The translations under genes and the position numbers were made by a program. Below, in pieces: positions 37,807 to 47,616 of a stretch of DNA of 64,000 nucleotides. Position 1 is the stretch's first letter; each line of letters opens with the position of its first letter. The stretch lies in NCBI GenBank assembly GCA_043289735.1, contig CP171343.1, positions 372,001-436,000 on the forward strand. The letters are read 5' to 3'. A model generated the notes under the pieces. That model made no database searches, was not told the DNA's origin, and saw nothing but the letters and a program-made list of their open reading frames with translations. Origin of the DNA: Acetilactobacillus jinshanensis_A. GTDB lineage: Bacteria > Bacillota > Bacilli > Lactobacillales > Lactobacillaceae.

Positions 37807-39939
37807 ATGGTTGCAAAAACTAAAGCTAGAAAAACACGGACCCGACGAACGACTCGTCGTCGGCGCCGTCGTCGAACTCATAAGAAATTAGTTATTGTTG
37901 AATCGCCGTCAAAGGCCAAGACCGTTGGTAAATTCTTAGGTCGGACCTTTCGAGTCGTGGCTAGTAAAGGCCACGTTAGAGATTTACCCAAGAGTAAAAT
38001 GGGGGTCGATATTAAGCATGATTATAAGCCTCATTACATTTCGATTCGTGGTAAAGGCGACACGATTCGAATGCTTAAATCTGAAGCTAAAAAAGCTAAA
38101 AAAATTTATTTAGCTTCAGATCCGGATCGTGAAGGAGAAGCCATTTCGTGGCATTTAGCTCATTTATTAAAATTAAACGTTAAGGATAAGAACCGGGTTT
38201 CTTTTAACCAGATTACCCGGGACACCGTTCGGAATTCGTTTAAACATCCGCGAACGATTGATATGAATCTGGTCAATGCTCAGCAGGCACGCCGAATTTT
38301 AGACCGGTTAGTGGGTTATTCGATTTCACCGGTTCTATGGAAAAAAGTTAAACGGGGCCTTAGTGCCGGCCGTGTTCAATCAATTGCTCTATGGTTGATT
38401 ATTCAGCGTGAACGAGCTATTAAAAAATTTAAGCCTCAAGAATACTGGACGATCGGCTTAAATCTTAGAAAAGCTAGCTCTAAATTTAAAGGAAGCTTCT
38501 GGGGTGTTAACGGTAAAAAACGTGATTTGCATAATAATCAGGACGTTCAAAAGGTCCTTAAGAACGTAAACGCTAAGGATCCGTTAACGATCGATAACGT
38601 TCGTCACCGAATTCGTCATCGTCATCCGACCCGGCCGTTTACCACCAGTACGATGCAGCAGGCCGCTAACCGACGTTTGCATTTTCGAACCGGTCGAACC
38701 ATGATGGCCGCTCAGCAGCTGTTTGAAGGAATTACGATCGGTCGTCATGGTAATCAAGGTTTGATTACCTATATGCGAACCGATTCGACCCGAATTGCTA
38801 CGCAGGCTAAGCACCATGCCGCTAAGTTCATTCACGATCAGTTCGGTCAGGAATACGTTGCTAATCCACCCGCTAAAGGTAAAGAATCTAAAGAAGAGCA
38901 GGACGCCCACGAAGCGATTCGGCCGACCTCCGTCTTTAGAACGCCAAATAGTATCAAGCGTTATCTAACCCGTGATCAGTATCGCTTGTATTCATTGATT
39001 TGGACTCATTTTGTCGCTAGTCAAATGACTTCGGCTAAGATCAACACCATGACGCTTAATATGGAGCAGAACCACGTTGACTTTCGGGCTACCGGTTCTC
39101 GTCTAATTTTCCCAGGATTCTTAACGGTCTACGGGATGAGTAATAAAGACAGTAATTTAATGCCTGATTTAAAGACGGGCGATACCGTTAATATCGGTAG
39201 TATTAATCCGGATCAGCATTTTACTCAGCCACCGGCTCGTTATAGTGAAGCTAATCTGATTCATACGTTGGAAAAGAACGGGGTCGGTCGTCCGTCGACG
39301 TATTCACCAACGTTAAGTACGATTCAGCGGCGTTATTACGTTCGTTTACGGGCTCGTCATTTTGTTCCAACTCAGTTAGGTGAAATCGTTAATAAGATTA
39401 TCGAAAATTACTTCCCGGATATCGTTAACATTGATTTTACCGCCGATTTAGAAAGTAAACTAGATCAAATTGCCGCCGCTAAACAAAACTGGGTTCGCGT
39501 AGTGGATCGTTTCTATCAGCCGTTTTCTAAAGAAGTTGATCATGCTAAATCCCAGTTAAAAGACGTTCAGGTTAAAGATAAGTTAGCCGGCTTTAACTGT
39601 CAGATCTGTGGCGCACCGATGGTTATTAAGATGGGCCGTTACGGTAAGTTCTACGCTTGTTCTAGATTTCCAGCTTGCCGAAATACTAAAGCCATCGTTC
39701 AGAAGATTGGCGTTACCTGTCCAAAGTGTCATAAGGGTCAGGTTATCGTTCGTCATTCTCGTCGGGGTCGGAAGTTCTTCGGCTGCTCCCGTTATCCGAA
39801 GTGTGACTTTGTCAGCTGGAATAAGCCGATCGGCCGTAACTGTCCGAAAGACGGTCATTTCTTAGTTGAAAAGCGGACCCGCGGCGGCTATCAGGTCGTT
39901 TGTCCAAACCACGATTATAAAGAAGCTTTACAGAAATAA
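37807..39939 (+). CDS. topA: DNA topoisomerase I
   Basis: Type IA topoisomerase that relaxes negative supercoils. It has 710 residues. TOPRIM is LVIVESPSKAKTVGKFLG, with the acidic DPDREGEA. The active tyrosine is in GLITYMRTDSTR (about residue 320). At the C-terminus there are three zinc-ribbon segments, two of them with paired cysteines (CQICGAPMV to CSRFPAC, CPKCHKG to CSRYPKC). The first 25 residues are unusually Arg/Lys/Thr-rich, including runs of five or more arginines. The gene is intact. hslU follows after 31 bases. Confidence 0.95.
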   Translation: MVAKTKARKTRTRRTTRRRRRRRTHKKLVIVESPSKAKTVGKFLGRTFRVVASKGHVRDLPKSKMGVDIKHDYKPHYISIRGKGDTIRMLKSEAKKAKKIYLASDPDREGEAISWHLAHLLKLNVKDKNRVSFNQITRDTVRNSFKHPRTIDMNLVNAQQARRILDRLVGYSISPVLWKKVKRGLSAGRVQSIALWLIIQRERAIKKFKPQEYWTIGLNLRKASSKFKGSFWGVNGKKRDLHNNQDVQKVLKNVNAKDPLTIDNVRHRIRHRHPTRPFTTSTMQQAANRRLHFRTGRTMMAAQQLFEGITIGRHGNQGLITYMRTDSTRIATQAKHHAAKFIHDQFGQEYVANPPAKGKESKEEQDAHEAIRPTSVFRTPNSIKRYLTRDQYRLYSLIWTHFVASQMTSAKINTMTLNMEQNHVDFRATGSRLIFPGFLTVYGMSNKDSNLMPDLKTGDTVNIGSINPDQHFTQPPARYSEANLIHTLEKNGVGRPSTYSPTLSTIQRRYYVRLRARHFVPTQLGEIVNKIIENYFPDIVNIDFTADLESKLDQIAAAKQNWVRVVDRFYQPFSKEVDHAKSQLKDVQVKDKLAGFNCQICGAPMVIKMGRYGKFYACSRFPACRNTKAIVQKIGVTCPKCHKGQVIVRHSRRGRKFFGCSRYPKCDFVSWNKPIGRNCPKDGHFLVEKRTRGGYQVVCPNHDYKEALQK

Positions 39940-39970
39940 GTTAAATATGATTAAATAAGAGCAGATTAAT

Positions 39971-41431
39971 ATGAATAAAAATAAAACGCCTCGTGAAATC
40001 GTTAGAGAACTAAACAAGTATATCGTTGGCCAGACCGAAGCTAAAAAAGCCGTTGCGGTCGCTTTACGAAATCGTTATCGGCGAATGCAGCTACCCAAAT
40101 CGATGCAGGAAGACATTACGCCTAAGAATCTATTGATGATTGGGCCGACGGGAGTTGGTAAGACCGAAATTGCCCGTCGTTTAGCAAGAATCGTTAACGC
40201 CCCGTTCGTAAAGGTCGAAGCGACTAAATTTACCGAAGTCGGCTACGTCGGGAACGATGTTGAATCGATGGTCCGGGATCTAGTTGATAACGCGGTTCAT
40301 TCCGTTAAAAAACATTATTTTGCTAAGGTTCACGATGATGCGGTTCGACGAGCTAATAATTTGTTGGTTAAATTATTAGTGCCCGCTCAATCCAAGGCCC
40401 AGAAACAGCAGACTCAGCGAAACAACCTGAAAGATTTAATGAACATGTTCAAAGATTTACAAAAGGGCAAGTTGCCGGATTATTCTCAAATGACTAATGG
40501 TAACCAGACGCCACACGTTAGTAACGAAGTTAAAGAGAAACGGATGAACGTTTCAAAACAGCTGCGCCGGGGTTATCTAGAAAATAAAATGGTTACGATT
40601 TGGATGAACGATCCGAAACAAGCCGTTAATCAGCAAAACGGGGCCCTAAGTCAAATGGGGATCAATCTTAGTAATTTGATTCCCAAACGAAAAGTTCAGC
40701 GAACTATGAAAGTTTCGGAAGCTCGCAAAATTTTAACCCGTCAGCAAGCTGCTGAATTGGTTAACTCCGCTGATGTTTATCACGACGCCATTAAAAAGGC
40801 CGAAAATTCGGGGATTATCTTTATCGATGAAATTGATAAAATCACCGGAACTAATTCTAAGAATCAAGCCGAAGTTTCTCGCCAGGGCGTTCAACGAGAT
40901 ATTTTGCCGATCGTGGAAGGTACCCAGGTCAAAACTAAATACGGCTTGGTGGACACCAGTCATATTCTGTTCATTGCTTCAGGGGCCTTTGCAACCAGTA
41001 AACCGAGTGATTTAATTCCTGAACTACAGGGCCGTTTCCCCATTCGGGTCGAATTGAATCCGTTATCGCAAGAAGATTTCGTTAAGATTCTAACCGAACC
41101 CAAGAATTCGCTGGTTAAGCAATACATTGCTTTGATCGGTACTGATAACATTAAAGTTACGTTTACGATTGAATCCATTCAGGAGATTGCTAAAATTGCT
41201 TATAACGTTAATCGGGATACCGAAAATATCGGGGCCCGGCGACTTCAGACCGTTCTGGAGAAATTATTGGAAGATCTGTTGTACGAAGGTCCTGATATGG
41301 AAATGGGCAACATTACGATTACCCAGAAATACGTCGAAAAGAAAGTCGGTAATTTAGCTAAGGATAAGAAGATAAAAATCAAAAGAGTTGGTGATTTCGT
41401 TGAAATCATCAGCTCTTTTTTGCTAAAATAA
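39971..41431 (+). CDS. hslU: AAA+ unfoldase HslU without HslV partner gene
   Basis: HslU (ClpY) unfolds proteins and feeds them to the HslV peptidase. It has 486 residues. IVGQTEAKKAVAVAL, Walker A GPTGVGKTE and the pore GYVG motif in TEVGYVGNDVESMVRDL are present, followed by the I-domain and Walker B IIFIDEIDKI. Normally topA-(trmFO)-xerC-hslV-hslU; here only 31 bases separate topA and hslU, so hslV and xerC are absent. The family's C-terminal docking tail (typically ending Leu-Ser-x-Tyr/Phe-Ile-Leu) is not seen. After NLAKDKK the frame runs through a transcription terminator hairpin. Role without HslV is unknown. Confidence 0.9.
   Translation: MNKNKTPREIVRELNKYIVGQTEAKKAVAVALRNRYRRMQLPKSMQEDITPKNLLMIGPTGVGKTEIARRLARIVNAPFVKVEATKFTEVGYVGNDVESMVRDLVDNAVHSVKKHYFAKVHDDAVRRANNLLVKLLVPAQSKAQKQQTQRNNLKDLMNMFKDLQKGKLPDYSQMTNGNQTPHVSNEVKEKRMNVSKQLRRGYLENKMVTIWMNDPKQAVNQQNGALSQMGINLSNLIPKRKVQRTMKVSEARKILTRQQAAELVNSADVYHDAIKKAENSGIIFIDEIDKITGTNSKNQAEVSRQGVQRDILPIVEGTQVKTKYGLVDTSHILFIASGAFATSKPSDLIPELQGRFPIRVELNPLSQEDFVKILTEPKNSLVKQYIALIGTDNIKVTFTIESIQEIAKIAYNVNRDTENIGARRLQTVLEKLLEDLLYEGPDMEMGNITITQKYVEKKVGNLAKDKKIKIKRVGDFVEIISSFLLK
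41383..41421 (+). terminator. Terminator hairpin inside the hslU reading frame
   Basis: A 16-bp stem (AAGAGTTGGTGATTTC at 41383-41398 with GAAATCATCAGCTCTT at 41402-41417, two G-T pairs) and short loop is followed by a T run. It is a strong intrinsic terminator, yet it falls before the hslU stop codon, which suggests that the original stop lay upstream. Confidence 0.85.
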
Positions 41432-41460
41432 AAATGAACGTAAATTGAGGATTGATTTGA

Positions 41461-42339
41461 ATGAAAGTCACGCTAAGTAATCGTTTTTTAACCGTAATAA
41501 CTAATACTAAGGGTGCCGAATTGAACAGTATTAAGGGGCCTGGTCAGACTGAATACCTCTGGCAGGCCGATTCTAATTACTGGGGTTGGCACGCACCCAT
41601 TTTATTTCCGATCGTGGGCCGGTTAGTTAATAATCAGTATCAATATCATGGTAAAATTTATCGCATGCATCAGCACGGTTTCGCGCGGCAAAGTCAATTC
41701 ACGGTCGAAAGTAAATCGGCCGATCAGGTTACTTTTGATTTGAAGGCTTCAGAAAAGACTTATCAAAAATATCCCTTTAATTTTGATTTAAAAGTAAGCT
41801 ATAGGTTAACGGCGCATACGGTAAAGGTTCAGATTCAGGTTAATAATATGGGACCAAAAGAACTCTGGTTTTCGACGGGGTCCCATCCCGGTTTTAACCT
41901 GCCGTTAAAGAATGACGGGACCCGTTTTGAAGATTATCATTTAACGGTGGCCCCGAAGAAGATTTATCCGAGAATTATTCTGAAGAATTCTTTAAATGAT
42001 ATTCAGAATCCGGTTAAAGCCGATATGAGAACGCCGCTTAATCTTACGCATCAGCTTTTTAATAATGATGCCTTTGTGTTATCACTTCATAATCAGCAGA
42101 CGACCTTAATGCTAACCACGTTTAAGAATAATAACGGGGTTGCTTTGACGGTTTACAAATGTCCCTTCGTTGGGATTTGGTCGTCATATCCAAAAGAAGC
42201 GCCGTTCGTATGTATAGAACCCTGGTGGGGCTTAGCTGATAATTATTATCATCACGGTGAGCTCACGAAGAAGACTGCGATTAATAAATTACCTGCTCGT
42301 CAAAATTTTTCTGCTCGTTATGATATAACGGTTTTTTAA
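41461..42339 (+). CDS. Aldose 1-epimerase family protein (LacX/GalM-like)
   Basis: Member of the aldose epimerase superfamily, 292 residues. Visible motifs include PILFPIVGRL (residue about 43), YRMHQHGFARQS with the conserved histidine, STGSHPGFNLPL with the second histidine, and VCIEPWWGLAD near the C-terminus, which carries the catalytic glutamate. The short form without an N-terminal GalM signature resembles LacX-type proteins. The sugar substrate cannot be inferred. ATG follows TTGAGGA; the gene ends just before a bidirectional terminator. Confidence 0.88.
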   Translation: MKVTLSNRFLTVITNTKGAELNSIKGPGQTEYLWQADSNYWGWHAPILFPIVGRLVNNQYQYHGKIYRMHQHGFARQSQFTVESKSADQVTFDLKASEKTYQKYPFNFDLKVSYRLTAHTVKVQIQVNNMGPKELWFSTGSHPGFNLPLKNDGTRFEDYHLTVAPKKIYPRIILKNSLNDIQNPVKADMRTPLNLTHQLFNNDAFVLSLHNQQTTLMLTTFKNNNGVALTVYKCPFVGIWSSYPKEAPFVCIEPWWGLADNYYHHGELTKKTAINKLPARQNFSARYDITVF

Positions 42340-42355
42340 ATTAGATTTTAAATAA

Positions 42356-42395
42356 TAAAAACGCCCTAATAATTTATTATCATTAGGGTGTTTTC
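42356..42395. terminator. Bidirectional terminator between galM-like gene and plsY
   Basis: AAAACGCCCTAAT pairs with ATTAGGGTGTTTT around an 11-base loop, with A and T runs on both sides. It can terminate the plus-strand epimerase gene and the minus-strand plsY. Confidence 0.85.
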
Positions 42396-42426
42396 TTACC
42401 GTTAATTTAGTTTAAAATTATTTCAG

Positions 42427-43069
42427 TTACGTTTTCTTGAAATGCCAATAAACTAAACCGTAGTGAATTAAGTTTTCGTGGCCGTGAACCATTCGAACGA
42501 TGTTCGAACGGTGCTTATAAAAGACGAAGATAGTTAGAATTACGGCTAATGGAAACAAGTACCAGTCATGCAGGAAAAAAATAATAATGGTAACGGTCGT
42601 GAATGAAATCAAACTGGCTAAGCTGACCATGCTGGTCAAGAGCGTAATGATGATCATCATGCTGAAGCAGTAAAGAAACAGCGGCCACTATAGATCAGCA
42701 GCATTCCGGCACTGGTGGCGACGGCTTTTCCGCCGTGAAAATGATCAAAGATCGAGGCCGTATGACCAAGAATGGCGAAAATGCCGAAAATTAACATGTT
42801 CCACAAATTAATGTGGAACCAGATGGGAAACAAGTGGCGAGGCTTCCTTTTGCGATATCCAATAACATACTGTCAATTCCAGGGAAGATACCTAAAATTC
42901 TGAGTGCGTTGGTCGCGCCCACGTTATGCGATCCATAATCTCTAATATCACGATGGTAAAAAAGCTTACCGATCCACAGTCCATTCGGAATCGCACCTAG
43001 TAGATAAGCAATAAATAAAAACAAAATGATTTTCAAAAAATTCACCCTCGAAATTGTAATTAAATCCAA
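42427..43069 (-). pseudogene. plsY: Glycerol-3-phosphate acyltransferase PlsY, two frameshifts
   Basis: Membrane enzyme that transfers an acyl group from acyl-phosphate to glycerol-3-phosphate. From ATG 43069 come AYLLGAIPNGLWIGKLFYHRD and GSHNVGATNALRILG. After SLATCFP the expected WFHINLWNMLIFGIFAILGHT is one base over. The loop FDHFHGGKAVATSAG is read in that second frame. Another one-base shift near YSG leads to MMIIITLLTSMVSLASLI and the C-terminus FVFYKHRSNIVRMVHGHENL. All regions are present, so two single-base deletions in homopolymer runs explain the break. An essential function in most Firmicutes makes this worth verifying. Confidence 0.85.
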
Positions 43070-43132
43070 GTTAATTTTATCAGTTTTTGCTTTTTGATTA
43101 GAATAGTTATGTCAGAAAAAGGAGTCAACATA

Positions 43133-45100
43133 ATGGCTAAAGATAGACAACAATATAACGCTTCTTCAATTAAGATCCTAAAGGGATTAGATGCCGTTCG
43201 AAAACGACCCGGAATGTACATTGGATCGACCGATAGTACCGGCCTTCATCAGTTGGTTTATGAAATCGTTGATAATTCCGTTGATGAAGCGCTGGCCGGC
43301 TACGGCAAAACGATTCGGGTCACCATTCATAAAGACAACAGCGTTACCGTGGTGGATCACGGCCGAGGAATTCCGGTTGGGATGCATCCCTCTGGTAAAC
43401 CGACGCCGGAAGTTATTTTTACCGTTCTTCACGCCGGTGGTAAATTTACCGAAAACGGTGGCTACAAGACCTCCGGTGGCCTGCACGGCGTGGGTGCCAG
43501 CGTTGTTAACGCGATGTCTTCTTACTTAACCGTTACGATCGTTCGAAACGGTCATCGTTACCAGGAAAAGTTTCAGAACGGCGGTCATCCCGTTGGTACT
43601 TTAAATGATCTAGGACCGACGAATGCCCATACCGGAACCACCGTAACCTTTAAACCCGACGCTAGTTTATTCACCACGACCGTTTTGAATTACGGAATCC
43701 TAAAAGAACATTTACGTGAAGAAGCCTTTCTCTTAAAGGGCATTAAAATCGTCTTGACCGATGAACGTAAGCAGCCTAAACGTCAGGACGTCTTTAAATA
43801 CGATCAAGGAATCCGGGAATTCGTTAAGTATTTAAACGAAGGTAAACATACGTTAGGTCACGTAATGTACTTTAAAGGCAAAAAGAAAGGCATTACCGTC
43901 GAAGTTGCTGCCCAGTACAACGATGGCTACACCGAAAACATTTTATCGTTCGTTAATAACGTCCGGACTCCCGAAGGCGGAACTCATGAAATCGGCTTTC
44001 GAAACGCCTGGACCAAGACCTTTAACGAATACGGTAAAAAAGTGGGCTTGATTAAATCTAAACGCAAAGCCTTAAGCGGCAGCGACGTTCGCGAAGGTTT
44101 ATCCGTGGTCATTGCCCTTTGGATTCCGGAAGAACTGCTAGAATTTGAAGGCCAGACCAAGGAAAAACTCGGGACTCCGGAAGCCCGATCGGTCGTTGAT
44201 CAAATCGTTACTCAGCAACTAGGCTATTACCTAATGGAACACGGTAAATTTGCTCAGCAGTTAGTTATGAAATCCACCAAGGCTAAGCAGGCTCGAGAAG
44301 CCGCTCGAAAAGCCCGGGACGCCACCCGAAAGGGCAATAAGCGCAGTAAGAAGCAGCAGTGGCTATTGTCGGGCAAGTTGACTCCTGCTCAATCGAAAGA
44401 TACCCACGAAAACGAACTGTTCTTAGTCGAAGGTGATTCGGCCGGTGGATCCGCTAAGCAGGGTCGTGACCGTCGTCATCAAGCAATTCTACCCTTGCGT
44501 GGCAAAGTCCTGAATACCGAACGAGCTAAATTACCGGCCGTTATGAAGAACGAAGAATTAAGTACGGTTATCTATACCGTGGGTGCCGGTGCCGGAACTG
44601 AATTTGACATTAAACGAGCTAATTACGATAAGATCATTATTATGACCGATGCCGATGATGACGGTGCGCATATTCAGATTTTACTGCTGACGTTCTTCTA
44701 TAATTACATGCGACCGATGATCGAACACGGCCGGGTCTATATTGCCTTACCGCCGCTTTATAAGTTACAGACCAAGCGGGGTAAAAAGACCCGGATCGCC
44801 TACGCCTGGACGAAGGGTGAATTAGATGAAAAGGTCAAAAGCTTTGGCAAGAACTATACGCTTCAGCGGTTCAAGGGATTAGGTGAAATGAACCCCGATC
44901 AGCTATGGGAAACCACTATGAATCCTGATAAACGAACTCTAATTCAAGTCACGATCAACGATGCTCAGTTAGCTCAGCGACGGGTCGCTACGCTAATGGG
45001 GAATAAAGTTGCTCCGCGCCGCAGCTGGATCGAAAAGCACATTCAATTCACGATGGGCGCTAACGGCAGCATCTTGGATAACACCAAGTCGGAAAAGTAA
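43133..45100 (+). CDS. parE: DNA topoisomerase IV subunit B
   Basis: ATPase subunit of the decatenating topoisomerase IV. The ATG at 43133 has AAAAGGAG upstream and gives 655 residues; the longer TTG form (43094) lacks a ribosome binding site. GHKL ATPase motifs are EIVDNSVDEA, VVDHGRGIPVG and TSGGLHGVGASVVNA. TOPRIM motifs are LVEGDSAGGSAKQGRD and MTDADDDGAHI. It forms an operon with parC, 16 bases downstream. Intact. Confidence 0.96.
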   Translation: MAKDRQQYNASSIKILKGLDAVRKRPGMYIGSTDSTGLHQLVYEIVDNSVDEALAGYGKTIRVTIHKDNSVTVVDHGRGIPVGMHPSGKPTPEVIFTVLHAGGKFTENGGYKTSGGLHGVGASVVNAMSSYLTVTIVRNGHRYQEKFQNGGHPVGTLNDLGPTNAHTGTTVTFKPDASLFTTTVLNYGILKEHLREEAFLLKGIKIVLTDERKQPKRQDVFKYDQGIREFVKYLNEGKHTLGHVMYFKGKKKGITVEVAAQYNDGYTENILSFVNNVRTPEGGTHEIGFRNAWTKTFNEYGKKVGLIKSKRKALSGSDVREGLSVVIALWIPEELLEFEGQTKEKLGTPEARSVVDQIVTQQLGYYLMEHGKFAQQLVMKSTKAKQAREAARKARDATRKGNKRSKKQQWLLSGKLTPAQSKDTHENELFLVEGDSAGGSAKQGRDRRHQAILPLRGKVLNTERAKLPAVMKNEELSTVIYTVGAGAGTEFDIKRANYDKIIIMTDADDDGAHIQILLLTFFYNYMRPMIEHGRVYIALPPLYKLQTKRGKKTRIAYAWTKGELDEKVKSFGKNYTLQRFKGLGEMNPDQLWETTMNPDKRTLIQVTINDAQLAQRRVATLMGNKVAPRRSWIEKHIQFTMGANGSILDNTKSEK

Positions 45101-45116
45101 GTAAGGAGGACTCCTC

Positions 45117-47549
45117 TTGAAAGATAAGCAGAAAATTAAACGTTTAAATCTAGAAACCGTAATGAGTGAGCGGTTTAGCCGTTATTCTAAATCGATTATT
45201 CAGCAGCGGGCGCTTCCTGACGTTCGTGACGGTTTGAAGCCGGTCCAGCGCCGAATTCTGTACGCCATGGATAAAGACGGCAACACCTTTGATAAGGCGT
45301 TTCGTAAATCAGCGAAGGCCGTCGGTAACGTCATGGGTAATTTTCATCCCCATGGTGACAGTTCCATCTACGAAGCTTTGATTCACATGAGCCAGAGCTG
45401 GAAGATGCGGGAGCCGTTGATCGACCTGCACGGTAATAACGGTTCCATGGATGGTGACCCGGCTGCCGCGATGCGATATACCGAAGCCCGAACCAGTAAA
45501 ATCGCCAGCCAGATGCTGCGGGATATCAATAAAGATACCGTCAGCTGGGTCCTTAACTTTGATGATACGGAATATGAACCCACCGTTTTGCCGTCCCGTT
45601 TTCCAAATTTATTGGTTAACGGCTCCAGCGGAATTTCCTCCGGTTACGCTACCCAGATTCCGCCGCATAATTTAGGCGAAGTCATCAACGCGATTATCTA
45701 TCTACAGAGTCATCCCGACGCAACGCTGGATGAACTAATGCACTTCATTAAAGGGCCTGATTTCCCGACCGGCGGCATTATTCAAGGCCTAGATCAAATT
45801 AAGAAGGCTTATCAGACCGGCCGGGGTCGAATTATGGTTCGTTCTCGAGTTAAAATCGTTAGTATTCGAGGCGGACGTAAAGAGTTAAAGATTACCGAAA
45901 TTCCGTTCGGTGTCAATAAGATGCAAATGGTCCGCCAGATTGACGCCATTCGTTTGGATAAAAAAATTAACGGAATCGCTGAAGTTCGTGATGAAACTGA
46001 CCGCAGCGGTTTATCAATCGTGATTGAACTTAAACGTAATGCCGATGCTAACGGGATCTTGAACTATCTATTCAAGAACACTGATCTACAGATTGCTTAT
46101 CATTTTAACGTCGTTGCCATTGATCATATGGAACCGAAACGGTTACCGTTAAAGACGATTCTAAACTCATACTTGGAATTTCAGCGGCAGGTGGTTTACC
46201 GCCGAACCAATTTTGATTTACAGAAGGCTCGTCAGCGTCAGGAGATCGTCAAAGGCTTAATTAAAGCCATGTCGATTTTGAGTCAGGTTATTCAAACCAT
46301 TCGAGCTAGTCAGAACCGAGCCGACGCCAGCCGAAATCTAGTTAAAGCCTTTCGGTTTACTCCACGACAGGCCGATTCAATCGTGGCTTTACAGTTATAT
46401 CGATTAACAAATACCGATGTTACGGCTTTAACTAACGAAAATAAGCATTTAACTCATAACATCAATAAATTTAAGTCGATTCTAAATAGTCACACTAAAT
46501 TAGATGCCGTATTGCGGCATGAATTACGGGAGATTCAAAAGGAATACGCTTCGCCGCGTCGCACCACTATTCAGCGACACATTCAGAATCTTCATATTTC
46601 TCAGAAGGTCACCGTTCCAAATGAAGACGTGGTAGTCATGGTTAGTCATGACGGTTATCTAAAGCGCAGCAGTTTACGTTCATATAAGGCTTCGCCCAAG
46701 AATAAGAACGGTTTGAAGCCGGGTGATTACCCGATTTTTGAAAAGCAATTAAACACCCGGAATCATTTGCTGATGTTCACTAATAAGGGTCATATGATCT
46801 ATCGGCCCGTTAATGAAATCACAAACGTTCGCTGGAAAGATACCGGTCAGCATATTTCACAGGCAATCGGTCTAGATCCGGATGAACGGATCATTGCGAT
46901 TTATGCCTTTAAGTCGTTAAATCCGGGCGGTATGTTTATGCTCACGTCCAATGACGGCTACATCAAACGGAGTCTCTTTAAGACGTTGAAGCCGGGCCGT
47001 AATTACCGTCGGCACGCTTCGCCGGTCATTAATTTAAAGACGCCGGCATCAAGAGTGGTTAACGTAAGTTATTTGCCGGATGATCTGCCGAAATGCACCG
47101 TTCTTTTGATGTCAAAGTTTGGTTACGCCGACCGATTTGATTTAGCTCAGGTGTCCGTGAGCGGCCAGCGAAGCGCTGGAGTTCGCGGCATTAATTTAAA
47201 GGCTCATGATCACGTTGTTAACACGGCGTTAGTTAACGATGACGATACGTTAGGGATGATTACCCAGCGCGGTGCCTTTAAGAAACAGCCGGTCAAAGAA
47301 ATTCCGGTAACTAGCCGGGACCGACGCGGAAATCGCGTTCTCAAGAAGTTAAAGAGTAATCCTCATTACTTAGTCGACTTTCTTAAACTTAGCTCAGAAG
47401 ATCCAAATCAGCCGATTAAGGTCTACACGGATCATCGTCGTAAGCACGTTATCGTGCCAAGTGATTATCCAATCAGTAAACCGAAATCGAACGGTGAATT
47501 CGTGGTTAAGACGAAACAAGAGGGTACGCCAGTCGTTATGATGTATTAA
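45117..47549 (+). CDS. parC: DNA topoisomerase IV subunit A
   Basis: DNA-cutting subunit of topoisomerase IV. It begins at TTG 45117 with AAGGAGGA and has 810 residues. The winged-helix active site contains MRYTEARTS with the catalytic tyrosine near residue 122, after FHPHGDSSIYEALI. The C-terminal beta-pinwheel (about 500-800) contains repeats such as DGYLKRSSL and NDGYIKRSL. Intact over 2.4 kb. With topA and parE it keeps supercoil control complete although condensin genes are broken. Confidence 0.96.
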   Translation: MKDKQKIKRLNLETVMSERFSRYSKSIIQQRALPDVRDGLKPVQRRILYAMDKDGNTFDKAFRKSAKAVGNVMGNFHPHGDSSIYEALIHMSQSWKMREPLIDLHGNNGSMDGDPAAAMRYTEARTSKIASQMLRDINKDTVSWVLNFDDTEYEPTVLPSRFPNLLVNGSSGISSGYATQIPPHNLGEVINAIIYLQSHPDATLDELMHFIKGPDFPTGGIIQGLDQIKKAYQTGRGRIMVRSRVKIVSIRGGRKELKITEIPFGVNKMQMVRQIDAIRLDKKINGIAEVRDETDRSGLSIVIELKRNADANGILNYLFKNTDLQIAYHFNVVAIDHMEPKRLPLKTILNSYLEFQRQVVYRRTNFDLQKARQRQEIVKGLIKAMSILSQVIQTIRASQNRADASRNLVKAFRFTPRQADSIVALQLYRLTNTDVTALTNENKHLTHNINKFKSILNSHTKLDAVLRHELREIQKEYASPRRTTIQRHIQNLHISQKVTVPNEDVVVMVSHDGYLKRSSLRSYKASPKNKNGLKPGDYPIFEKQLNTRNHLLMFTNKGHMIYRPVNEITNVRWKDTGQHISQAIGLDPDERIIAIYAFKSLNPGGMFMLTSNDGYIKRSLFKTLKPGRNYRRHASPVINLKTPASRVVNVSYLPDDLPKCTVLLMSKFGYADRFDLAQVSVSGQRSAGVRGINLKAHDHVVNTALVNDDDTLGMITQRGAFKKQPVKEIPVTSRDRRGNRVLKKLKSNPHYLVDFLKLSSEDPNQPIKVYTDHRRKHVIVPSDYPISKPKSNGEFVVKTKQEGTPVVMMY

Positions 47550-47616
47550 GTTCACATCATTTCTGAACCATGATAAAATATAGTGATAGAAAATATAAAC
47601 GAAAGAAGAATTAAAT

